Both the position numbers and the translations under genes were made by a program. This document shows, in pieces, positions 1 through 6,139 of a DNA stretch of 9,959 bases (position 1 is the first letter of the stretch; the number at the start of each line of letters is the position of its first letter). Origin of the DNA: an uncultured Opitutaceae bacterium (GTDB taxonomy: Bacteria > Verrucomicrobiota > Verrucomicrobiia > Opitutales > Opitutaceae). The notes under the pieces are model-generated. The model did not search any database and was not told the origin of the DNA. It saw only the letters and a program-made list of their open reading frames with translations. The stretch spans positions 1-9,959 of the forward strand of contig CAISJA010000306.1 of assembly GCA_903885525.1 (NCBI GenBank), given 5' to 3'.

Positions 1-1738
1 GCGCCGCCCTGAGGTCGGCGGCGCGTTCGAGCATGCGGGCGCGGTCCCCGATCGGCGTGGCCCGCCATTTGGGAAAGAAGGCGACGGCTGCGGCCACGGC
101 GGCATCGGCATCGGCGACCGTGCCCTTGGCCCAGTAACCCACGACCTGCTGCGGGCGGGCCGGGTTGACGGAGGGCAGGAACGGCCGGCCGGTGATTTTT
201 TTGCCGTTGATGATGACGGGCCACTTCCGGCCGAGCCTGTTCGCCTCGAAGTCGGCCAGGGCGGCGCGCTGCTTTTCCCGGTTGGCGGCGAGCGAATAAT
301 CGGTGTTGGCGGCGTTGGCGAAGGTGCCTCCCCGGCTCGGGGCAGAGGAGAGCGGGGGCGGGAGCTGGGCGAGCGCATCGGCCGGATTGCCGAGGAGCTG
401 GTCCTTGGTGGCTTCGCCCATATTCTTGATGCGGAGGAAGCCTTCGTTTGAAGTGTTCTCGAGCAGGCGGCGCACGAGGTAGGCCATGCCGGGCAGCATC
501 TCGCCGATGGCGCAATATTCGCGGACGCGGTGGCCGGACTGGAGCAGCGCGGCCTTCAGCTCGTCCGCCATGCCGTAGAGGGCCTGGAATTCATATCGCT
601 TCGGGTGCACGCCGAGGCGCTCGGCCTGCACGATGGCATGCGCGACGCTGCGGACGTTGTGCGAGGCAAAATTCGGGGTGACGATGTCGGCATTTTCGAG
701 CAGGAAGACCGTGAGCTTCTCGTAGTTGGCATCAGACTCCGGCTTCTTCTGCCAAACCGGGATGGGCCAGGCGCGCTGCTGGGCGAGCACGGTCTCGTAG
801 TCCCAATACGCGCCCTTGACGAGGCGGACGCAAAGCGGACGGTGGTGGGCGCGGGCCCAGGAGACCAGGTCGCGGGCGTCCTGCTCGCAATCGCGCAGGT
901 AGGCCTGCAGGGCGATGCCGCAGGCGGGCTGCTGGCGGAATTCCGGCTCCGCGAAGATCGACTTGAAGAGCGCGAGGGTCAGGTCCTTCAGCCTGTAGCT
1001 CTCCATATCGAAATTGACGAGGGCGCCCACCGCGGCGGCGCGGCGGAGGATGGGGCGGAGGCGGTGCTGGAGGGCGGCGATGGAATTTTCCGGATCGGCC
1101 GGGTGGACATCCGGCGTGAGCGCCGAGACCTTGACGGAAAGGTTGAGCCGGGGAAGCGGGCCCTGCGGGCCCTCATCACTGAAGCAGGGGCCGGCCTCCC
1201 GAGCGTAGAAGGCCGAGACCGAGTCGAGCACCTCGAGGTTGCGCTGAAGAAAGATGTCCGCCTCTGCCTCGCTCACGACGGCTTCACCGAGCAGGTCAAT
1301 GGTGGTGGCGAGGCCCAGTTTGATGTTCTTCCTGATCTGCTTGATGAGCGCCTCGCCGTCCTGGCCGGCGACGAACTGCCCGGCCAGGTCCATGATCTGG
1401 GCCTTGACCGGGGTGGCGACGAGCGCCGGGGCGAAGGACGAGGCGGCGAGGCCGGCCTTGAGAGCGGGATTGAGCTCCACGGCCTGGTCGCCGAGGTACT
1501 CCTGGAGGTGGCGGACGATGTCCGCGGAGCTGGTGAGTGTAGGCAGGACGTCGACGAAGCGGAAGAGCTGGGTCTTGAACGCCGGGTCCTTCATCGACCA
1601 GTCCATCAGACGCGCGTAGGCACCCTTCTTGGAAAACAGGGCCGGTGGCGGCTGCTGGTCCATGAGCGCAAAGAGGGCTTCGCCCTTGGCGCGGATGGCG
1701 GCTTCGATCTTGGGGTCGGGAGTGAGAAAGGCGGACAT
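1..1738 (-). CDS. putA: Bifunctional proline dehydrogenase / L-glutamate gamma-semialdehyde dehydrogenase PutA (N-terminal part)
   Basis: This enzyme oxidises proline to glutamate in two steps: an FAD-dependent proline dehydrogenase, then an NAD-dependent aldehyde dehydrogenase. The frame is open from the ATG at 1738 to the window edge, giving 579 codons, so the 3' end is missing. Residues about 120-430 form the proline dehydrogenase barrel. They contain LSVKVSAL (Lys203), NFDMES (Asp244), VKGAYWD (307-313), FASHN (357-361), YEFQALYGM (382-390) and RRLLENTSNEGFLR from Arg423. The Arg pair matches the one that binds the proline carboxylate in known PutA structures. From Trp506 (WPVIINGK) the aldehyde dehydrogenase begins, but its catalytic Cys and Glu lie outside the window. 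The RRLLENTSN form and the absence of an N-terminal DNA-binding domain suggest the short, roughly 1000-residue PutA type, which is purely enzymatic. No clear Shine-Dalgarno site precedes the start. It is transcribed divergently from the sigma factor gene. Confidence 0.96.
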   Translation of the reverse strand, partial: MSAFLTPDPKIEAAIRAKGEALFALMDQQPPPALFSKKGAYARLMDWSMKDPAFKTQLFRFVDVLPTLTSSADIVRHLQEYLGDQAVELNPALKAGLAASSFAPALVATPVKAQIMDLAGQFVAGQDGEALIKQIRKNIKLGLATTIDLLGEAVVSEAEADIFLQRNLEVLDSVSAFYAREAGPCFSDEGPQGPLPRLNLSVKVSALTPDVHPADPENSIAALQHRLRPILRRAAAVGALVNFDMESYRLKDLTLALFKSIFAEPEFRQQPACGIALQAYLRDCEQDARDLVSWARAHHRPLCVRLVKGAYWDYETVLAQQRAWPIPVWQKKPESDANYEKLTVFLLENADIVTPNFASHNVRSVAHAIVQAERLGVHPKRYEFQALYGMADELKAALLQSGHRVREYCAIGEMLPGMAYLVRRLLENTSNEGFLRIKNMGEATKDQLLGNPADALAQLPPPLSSAPSRGGTFANAANTDYSLAANREKQRAALADFEANRLGRKWPVIINGKKITGRPFLPSVNPARPQQVVGYWAKGTVADADAAVAAAVAFFPKWRATPIGDRARMLERAADLRAA

Positions 1739-1810
1739 GGGGGCGGTGGGGTTGCCTTCACAACACGGTCGGTGCCCCGGTTGCGCAACAGGACAGGAGC
1801 GGCTGCGACA

Positions 1811-1855
1811 GGACTTTATCGTATCTAATCACAGAAAAATCGGTTTTTACTGGGG
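1811..1855 (-). promoter_or_regulatory. Candidate putA promoter region (AT-rich patch)
   Basis: In otherwise very GC-rich DNA, this patch about 75-115 bases upstream of the putA start is strongly AT-rich. On the minus strand it contains TACGAT and GATAAA, each matching four of six bases of the sigma-70 -10 consensus. No convincing -35 hexamer sits at 16-18 bases. The call rests on composition and position, so the exact promoter is uncertain. Confidence 0.3.
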
Positions 1856-2134
1856 CGTGCCCGGGCGGCGCAAAACACCGCGATGCCCGAGGGAGCCGCC
1901 CCGGTGTCCAGCCCAGCGGGAGCGCAGAAACTCGAATACCCGCCTTGCCGCCGCATTCGCCCGCTTGCCAGGCCCGCGCGGTGGGTATTGATTGCCAGCA
2001 TTCAATCCGGTCCATTTTCCCCATGAGCCGTGCGCCACTGCTTTTGTCGTGGTGGGGGTATCCCGCAGCGAGCAGGCAAAGGCACAGACTTCCTGCCCCC
2101 GGCCCGCCGTGCGGCCGCCCTTCCCACCGGCCCC

Positions 2135-2166
2135 GCAACTTGCCGCCGGCGGGCGGTGTCCTGCGC
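2135..2166 (+). promoter_or_regulatory. Candidate distal ECF-type promoter
   Basis: GCAACTT (2135-2141) resembles the -35 element GGAACTT recognised by many ECF sigma factors. After 16 bases comes GTCC (2158-2161), a plausible ECF -10. The same arrangement recurs 170 bases downstream. A transcript from here would start near 2167 and run into the sigma factor gene. No experiment or consensus for this sigma factor is available from the sequence alone. Confidence 0.35.
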
Positions 2167-2304
2167 ATGTGCTTTGACCACCCAGGCCAGGCCCGGAGCA
2201 GCGGAACGCCGCTTCTGGACCTGCCCGGGCTCTGTCCCGAGGCCGGGTGCCGCCCGCCGGGCCGGCCGCGAATGACGCAGGATGGCCCGCGACTTCAGAA
2301 TCCT

Positions 2305-2336
2305 GCAACTTGGCCCCTTCCCGCGGTGTTCTCCGC
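2305..2336 (+). promoter_or_regulatory. Candidate ECF-type promoter directly in front of the sigma factor start
   Basis: GCAACTT (2305-2311) and GTTC (2328-2331), 16 bases apart, fit an ECF-type -35/-10 pair. A start site 5-8 bases after the -10 would fall at or next to the A of the sigma factor ATG (2337), giving a leaderless mRNA. This agrees with the lack of a Shine-Dalgarno site before that ATG. ECF sigma factors commonly transcribe their own genes, so autoregulation is the natural reading, but it is inferred. Confidence 0.45.
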
Positions 2337-2930
2337 ATGAATGACGGTACTCCAGTGCAAACTTCCACCCAGGGCGTGACCGCCCCGCCTGACTTCACGA
2401 CGTTCATGCGCAATTACCAAGACATGGTCTATTCCACCGCCGCGCGCCTCACGGGCAATGAGACGCAAGCCGAGGATATTGCGCAGGAGGTGTTCATCAA
2501 GGCCCATGAGCACTTTGACAACCTCCGCACCAGCCCCACCGCCGGCGGCTGGTTGAAGACCGTCGCGACCAACCTCTCGCTCAACCACATCTCCCGCTAC
2601 AAGAAGCGCTGGAGGTTTTTCTCCGACCTCGTCCACTCCGACTCCGAGGGCGTCGCGCAAGAGGTCGAGTTCGCCGCCCCCGACACCTTTTTCAGTGGCG
2701 TCGACTCCAGCGAACGCCGCGCATGGGTCGAGCGCGCCCTCGACCAGCTGCCCGACCACCAGCGCGTGCCGCTCGTGCTCTTCCACTTCGAGGACCTGCC
2801 CTACGACGCGATCGCCCAAAAACTTGGCACCTCGCTCAGCAAGGTGAAGACCGACATCCTCCGCGGCCGCGAAGCCCTCGCCAAAATTTTCGCCCGCAGC
2901 GGCACCCCCCACGAAAGTTTCCCAAAATAA
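2337..2930 (+). CDS. ECF-family RNA polymerase sigma factor
   Basis: This 197-residue protein would direct RNA polymerase to a small regulon. It has the two domains of ECF sigma factors and little else. Region 2 spans about residues 20-95, with NYQDMVYSTAARLTG and the DIAQEVF motif (47-53), followed by WLKTVATNLSLNHISRYKKR, the helix expected to read the -10. Region 4 covers about 130-185, with ALDQLPDHQRVPLVL from Ala134 and a helix-turn-helix at 156-181 that reads the -35. The frame is open upstream as far as an ATG at 2247, but the extra 30 residues are low-complexity, so the ATG at 2337 is preferred. No Shine-Dalgarno site precedes it; the start abuts a candidate ECF promoter. A probable anti-sigma gene follows after 150 bases. 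The ECF group cannot be named by eye. Confidence 0.93.
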   Translation: MNDGTPVQTSTQGVTAPPDFTTFMRNYQDMVYSTAARLTGNETQAEDIAQEVFIKAHEHFDNLRTSPTAGGWLKTVATNLSLNHISRYKKRWRFFSDLVHSDSEGVAQEVEFAAPDTFFSGVDSSERRAWVERALDQLPDHQRVPLVLFHFEDLPYDAIAQKLGTSLSKVKTDILRGREALAKIFARSGTPHESFPK

Positions 2931-3025
2931 GCTGCGCCCCGATTTTCATCGCCCGAACGTGAATCCCTTTCCCCAACCCATCATCTTGCGCCAAGTGAGG
3001 CAGCCGGTCGCCATTCCCGCAGCAG

Positions 3026-3041
3026 GCATCCCCGGGGATGC
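3026..3041. promoter_or_regulatory. 16-base perfect palindrome between the sigma and anti-sigma genes
   Basis: GCATCCCCGGGGATGC is perfectly self-complementary and lies 40 bases before the next start codon. In RNA it could form a six-pair stem with a CCGG loop. It is not followed by a T-run, so it is not a standard terminator. It could be an operator, a processing site or an attenuator that sets the ratio of sigma factor to the downstream proteins. Its function is unknown. Confidence 0.35.
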
Positions 3042-3068
3042 TTCGCTCCGCCCGGCCTGACCCGCACC

Positions 3069-3073
3069 GAGGA
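3069..3073 (+). promoter_or_regulatory. Shine-Dalgarno site of the probable anti-sigma gene
   Basis: GAGGA lies seven bases before the ATG at 3081. It is one of the few clear ribosome binding sites in this window and fixes the start of that gene. Confidence 0.6.
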
Positions 3074-3080
3074 TACTGCC

Positions 3081-3548
3081 ATGCACCATCCGCTCACTCC
3101 CGAAGAACTCGAACAACTCATCCACCGCGAGCTTCGCGCGCTGCCTGCGCGCCGCGCCCCGCGCACGCTCGAGGCCCGCGTCCGCACCGCCCTCGCGCAA
3201 CAGGCCGCCCAGCCGTGGTATCACCGGAGCTGGAGCTACTGGCCCGCCACGGTCCGCGCCGCCTTCCTCGCCACCGCCACCGGCCTGAGCGGTGCCGCCC
3301 TGACCGCCCTTTCCTTCGCCAGCCGCACGCCCGCGAGCGCCGCCCTCACCCAGCAGGTCGATGCTGGTTTCCAGGGCTTCACCCGCTTGGTCGGGGCCGG
3401 CCAATGGCTCGGGAAGTTTGCCACCCACCTCCTCACCGGCATCCCGCCGCTCTGGCTCTATGGCGGTCTCACCGCCGTGGTCGCCTGCTACGTCATGTGC
3501 TTCGGCCTCGGTGCCGTCGCCTACCGCACCCTTTACCAGCAAAACTGA
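3081..3548 (+). CDS. Probable anti-sigma factor, two-helix membrane protein
   Basis: This 155-residue protein probably binds the sigma factor encoded just upstream and holds it inactive at the inner membrane. Residues 1-50 are charged and probably cytoplasmic, with the segment LPARRAPRTLEARV (21-34), a type of leader I associate with short membrane proteins next to ECF genes. Two hydrophobic segments follow, at about 55-80 and 124-147, separated by a loop of some 40 residues that should be periplasmic. No His-Cys-Cys zinc anti-sigma motif is present, so it is not a standard ZAS-type anti-sigma factor. The role is inferred mainly from gene order and topology. Its stop is eight bases before the next start, so the two are probably co-transcribed. 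Alternatively it is an unrelated small membrane protein of the operon. Confidence 0.75.
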   Translation: MHHPLTPEELEQLIHRELRALPARRAPRTLEARVRTALAQQAAQPWYHRSWSYWPATVRAAFLATATGLSGAALTALSFASRTPASAALTQQVDAGFQGFTRLVGAGQWLGKFATHLLTGIPPLWLYGGLTAVVACYVMCFGLGAVAYRTLYQQN

Positions 3549-3556
3549 TCGCCACC

Positions 3557-5520
3557 ATGAAGACCCTCCCGCTTTTCCGCCTCGCCGCCCGCCTCACCGC
3601 CCTCTGCTCGCTCGCCACCGCGCTGCTGCTGGTCAGCCAGCTCCGTGCGGAGGACCCGCCGGCTCCGCCCGCCGGGAACAAACAGCCCGGGGCGGTAGCA
3701 GCACTGACCCCGCCGGCTCCAGCCGTCGTGGCACCCGAGAGCAGCCCCGAGGCTGCGGAAAGGCTGGCCGAACAGGCGCACGCCGAAGCCGAACACATTG
3801 CCGAGAAAGCCCGGGTAGACGCCGAGACCGCCGTCGCCAAGGCGCACGCTGAGGCGGAGAGCCTCGCCGAAGCGGCCCGCGCCCACGCCGAGGAAGCGGC
3901 GGAAAATGCCCGCGGCCATGCCGAGGAAATCGCCGAACAGGCCCACGCTGCCGCCCGACTCCTCCACGGCAAGGTGGAAGCGGCGGCGGATCACCCGGCC
4001 CGGAAACACCGCCGGCACAAGAATGGCGGCGATGACGACCACGTCACCGTCGGCAGCGACAACGTGATCGCCGTCGGTGAAAAAGTCCCCGGCGATGTGG
4101 TGGCCGTGACCGGCGACCTCACCGTCGATGGCGAAGTGGCGGGCGACGCCGTGGCGGTCATCGGCAACAACACGATCAACGGCACCGTGCGCGGCGATAC
4201 CGTGGTGGTGGCCGGCAAGTTGACGCTCGGGCCGAAGGCCGTCGTGGACGGCGACGTGGTGGTGGTCGGTGGTGCGCTGGACCGGGATCCAGAGGCGACC
4301 GTTCATGGGCACCCGGTGGTCATCGGTATCGGATCTACCAACCACTTTGAAAAAATGAGCAGCTGGTGGACGCATGGGCTGAGCCGGGGCCGTCCGCTCG
4401 CCATCGGCGCGCATCTCGGCTGGCTGTGGGTGCTCACGGCCTTCTCTGTGGCCTGCTACGCGCTGCTCGGGCTGATCTTTCCGGAAAAACTGCGCTCGTG
4501 CGGCGACCGGTTTGTGGCCGAGCCCGGCATGTCGATCCTGGCCGGCCTGCTCGCCCTGCTCGGCCTGCCCGTCGTGTTCGTACTGCTGTGCATCACCATC
4601 ATCGGCCTGCCGGTGGCGCTCCTGGTGCTGCCCCTCGGCACCCTGCTCGTCGCGATGTACGGCACGGCGGCGCTCTACGGTCTCGTGGGCCGCAAGCTCG
4701 ATGGCGACCGCTATCCCCTCGCGGTGTCGTCATCCTCGGCGCGCTGGTCTTCGTGCTGCTCTACCTCGTGCCGGTTCTCGGCCTCATCGTTTCTCTTCTG
4801 GTCTGGTTCCTCGGCTTCGGCTGTGCCGTGCGCAGCATTTTTAACGGCAAACCCAAGCCGCCTCTCGCGCCCACGCCTGCCGCGCCGCCGCCCGCCGCGG
4901 CACCGGTGCCCCCGGTCATGCCGGCCGCTGCCCCCGGGCTTGCTCCCGCGTCCGTGGCGGCTGAGGTGGTGCCGGACGGTGCCATCCCCGTGAGTCCGGC
5001 GGAGCCGGCTCCCGGCGCGGCACCCACGATGGAATCCCTGCCGCCGCCCGTGGGCGTGCCGCCGGTTCCGCCGATCGCACCGCCTCCGGTTGCGACGCCC
5101 GTGCCGACTACGGCTGACACTCTGCCCCGCGCCGGTTTCTGGATCCGCCTCGCCGCCACCTTCCTCGATTTCCTTTTGGTGTTGGTTGTGGGGGAGCTTT
5201 TGCTGAACAGTGTGTTGCGGGTTGATCATGATGGCCCCGGCCTGGCGTTCCTCGCCCTCGCCGGCTACCATATGACGATGTGGAAGCTGAAGGGGACGAC
5301 CATCGGTGGGGTCATCTGCCACCTCAAGGTGGTGCGGCTCGACGACCGGCCGATCGACTGGGGCGTGGCGGCGGTGCGCGTGCTCACGGCCTTCCTTTCT
5401 CTCCTTGTGGCCGGCCTGGGTTTCATCTGGGTCGCCTTCGATGCCGAGAAACAATCCTGGCACGACAAGGTGGCCGGCACGACCATCGTGCGCGTGCCAA
5501 AGGGCACGTCACTCTTGTAA
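3557..5520 (+). CDS. Envelope protein: signal peptide, hendecad coiled coil, bactofilin-like beta-helix, membrane helices and RDD domain; frameshifted
   Basis: Restoring one base near 4723 gives a 654-residue protein. Its order is: Sec signal peptide (1-31, ending LRA); Pro/Ala stretch; six 11-residue Ala/Glu repeats (71-136) predicting a long helix or coiled coil; basic patch (149-155); bactofilin-like beta-helix (about 162-259) with repeated GDVVAV, GDAVAV and GDVVVV turns; at least three hydrophobic helices (about 287-307, 325-378 and 390-422); Pro/Ala-rich linker (431-523); and an RDD domain (524-650) with IRLAATFLDF and WHDKVAGT. The middle resembles polymer-forming (DUF583/DUF8173-like) membrane proteins. 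As given, the first frame goes out of register after DGDRYPLA and stops at 4993, while the second frame continues sensibly from GVVILGALVF to 5520. A sequencing error, a true mutation or recoding are all possible. Both halves look under coding constraint. Molecular function is unknown; an envelope sensor, scaffold or transporter-like role is inferred. Confidence 0.8.
3767..3964 (+). repeat. Six tandem 11-residue (33-base) repeats encoding a helical Ala/Glu coiled coil
   Basis: Residues 71-136 divide exactly into six 11-residue units without gaps. The first four are AEQAHAEAEHI, AEKARVDAETA, VAKAHAEAESL and AEAARAHAEEA; the last two begin AENARGH and AEQAHAA. An 11-residue period is a hendecad, typical of straight, slightly right-handed coiled coils. 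The DNA copies have diverged, so this is a protein-level repeat rather than a recent tandem duplication. Confidence 0.8.
4718..4732 (+). other. Site of the reading-frame break in the coiled-coil/beta-helix/RDD gene
   Basis: Upstream the coding frame reads ...DGDRYPLA, ending with GCG at 4721-4723. Downstream the sensible frame begins GGT at 4723-4725 and reads GVVILGALVF. The base at 4723 would have to be read twice, or one G is missing from the GG pair at 4723-4724. The local sequence has no X-XXY-YYZ slippery heptamer, so programmed -1 frameshifting is not favoured. The break lies at the start of a membrane helix, which argues against two separate genes. Confidence 0.8.
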
Positions 5521-5609
5521 GCAGCCGGGAGGGGTCGGCATCAGCCCATCGGGCCACGTTTCGTTGCTGGACATAGTGTCCCAAGCCTGCACCGTACCGC
5601 TCAAAGTTT

Positions 5610-6098
5610 ATGGCCACCACTCCACTCGTCGGCATCATCATGGGCAGCACTTCCGATTGGGAGACGATGCAGCATTGCGCGCAGACCCTCGACCAGCTCG
5701 GCATCGCCTATGAAAAACGGGTCATCAGCGCACACCGCACGCCGCAGCTCGCTTTTGATTGGTGCGGCGGGGCGGCGGGGCGCGGCTTGCAGGTGGTGAT
5801 CGCGGCCGCCGGCGGTGCCGCCCATCTCGCCGGCGTGGCGGCGGCCCTGACGCCGCTGCCCGTGCTCGGCGTCCCGATGGAGTCCGCGGCGCTCCACGGC
5901 CTGGACTCGCTGCTCTCCATGGTGCAGATGCCGGGCGGCGTGCCCGTGGCCACCTTCGCCATCGGCAAGCCCGGCGCGATCAATGCGGCCTTGTTTGCCG
6001 GTGCCATCCTCGCCCTCGGCGACGGGTCGATCAGGCTCGCGGTCGAGAAGTATCGGGCCGCCCAGACGGAGAAGGTCACGCAGGCCAAGCTCCCCTGA
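5610..6098 (+). CDS. purE: N5-carboxyaminoimidazole ribonucleotide mutase
   Basis: PurE converts N5-CAIR to 4-carboxyaminoimidazole ribonucleotide in de novo purine synthesis, in the cytoplasm, as an octamer. The 162-residue length is normal for class I PurE. The phosphate-binding GSTSDW (12-17), the SAHRTP loop with catalytic His42 (40-45), the glycine-rich AAAGGAAHLAGV segment, PVLGVP and GVPVATFAIG are all present in the right order. The partner purK, which makes N5-CAIR, is not in this window. The gene starts 89 bases after the RDD-domain gene, with no clear Shine-Dalgarno site, so it may be read through from the operon or use its own promoter. Its stop codon lies inside an 18-base palindrome. 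Confidence 0.95.
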   Translation: MATTPLVGIIMGSTSDWETMQHCAQTLDQLGIAYEKRVISAHRTPQLAFDWCGGAAGRGLQVVIAAAGGAAHLAGVAAALTPLPVLGVPMESAALHGLDSLLSMVQMPGGVPVATFAIGKPGAINAALFAGAILALGDGSIRLAVEKYRAAQTEKVTQAKLP

Positions 6099-6110
6099 GC
6101 CGGCTCAGGG
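6093..6110. terminator. 18-base perfect palindrome at the purE stop codon, possible transcription barrier between convergent genes
   Basis: CCCTGAGCCGGCTCAGGG is perfectly self-complementary and includes the purE TGA (6096-6098). In RNA it forms a seven-pair GC-rich stem with a CCGG loop. It lies 30 bases from the end of the convergent DUF4440 gene, where a bidirectional terminator is expected. No T-run follows on either strand, so intrinsic termination would be weak, and a role in mRNA end protection is equally possible. Confidence 0.45.
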
Positions 6111-6139
6111 CCCGATGGAGTGGGCGCTGGCGCGTTGCC

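Larger units (their letters stand above)
1739..2336. other. Long divergent intergenic region between putA and the sigma factor gene
   Basis: This stretch of about 600 bases holds no gene I can support. The open frames in it have Pro/Arg-rich, low-complexity translations typical of GC-rich non-coding DNA. It contains an AT-rich patch behind putA (about 1813-1852), a 10-base palindrome GTTGCGCAAC at 1780-1789, an imperfect inverted repeat (arms 1935-1944 and 1980-1989, one mismatch) and two copies of an ECF-promoter-like element (2135-2169 and 2305-2339). Its length leaves room for further regulatory sites or an unrecognised small RNA, but nothing visible proves one. Confidence 0.6.
2135..2339 (+). 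repeat. Direct repeat of a 35-base ECF-promoter-like element, 170 bases apart
   Basis: The two copies occupy 2135-2169 and 2305-2339 and agree at 27 of 35 positions by direct alignment without gaps. Identity is concentrated in two blocks, GCAACTTG at the left and GCGGTGT-CT-CGCATG at the right, while the middle is variable. Sequence outside the element does not align. This pattern of conserved ends with fixed spacing fits a duplicated protein-binding or promoter element better than a recent segmental duplication. Confidence 0.6.

Noticed and set aside
530..1828. 432-codon plus-strand open frame opposite putA
   Set aside because: It is fully antisense to the clear PutA coding frame and results from GC-rich codon bias; its translation shows no recognisable domain.
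1847..2413. Open frames on both strands in the putA/sigma intergenic region (up to 188 codons)
   Set aside because: Translations are Pro/Gly/Arg-rich without motifs, several overlap the sigma factor start, and there are no ribosome binding sites.
3533..4414. 293-codon minus-strand open frame opposite the coiled-coil/beta-helix gene
   Set aside because: It is antisense to a gene with a signal peptide and well-ordered repeats; the repeated sequence on the opposite strand explains the open frame.
4711..4730. Programmed -1 frameshift signal
   Set aside because: There is no slippery heptamer of the usual type and no obvious downstream pseudoknot; a missing base explains the data more simply.
5569..5581. 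Inverted repeat GGACA-TAG-TGTCC before purE
   Set aside because: Five-base arms are expected often by chance and nothing else supports a terminator or operator there.
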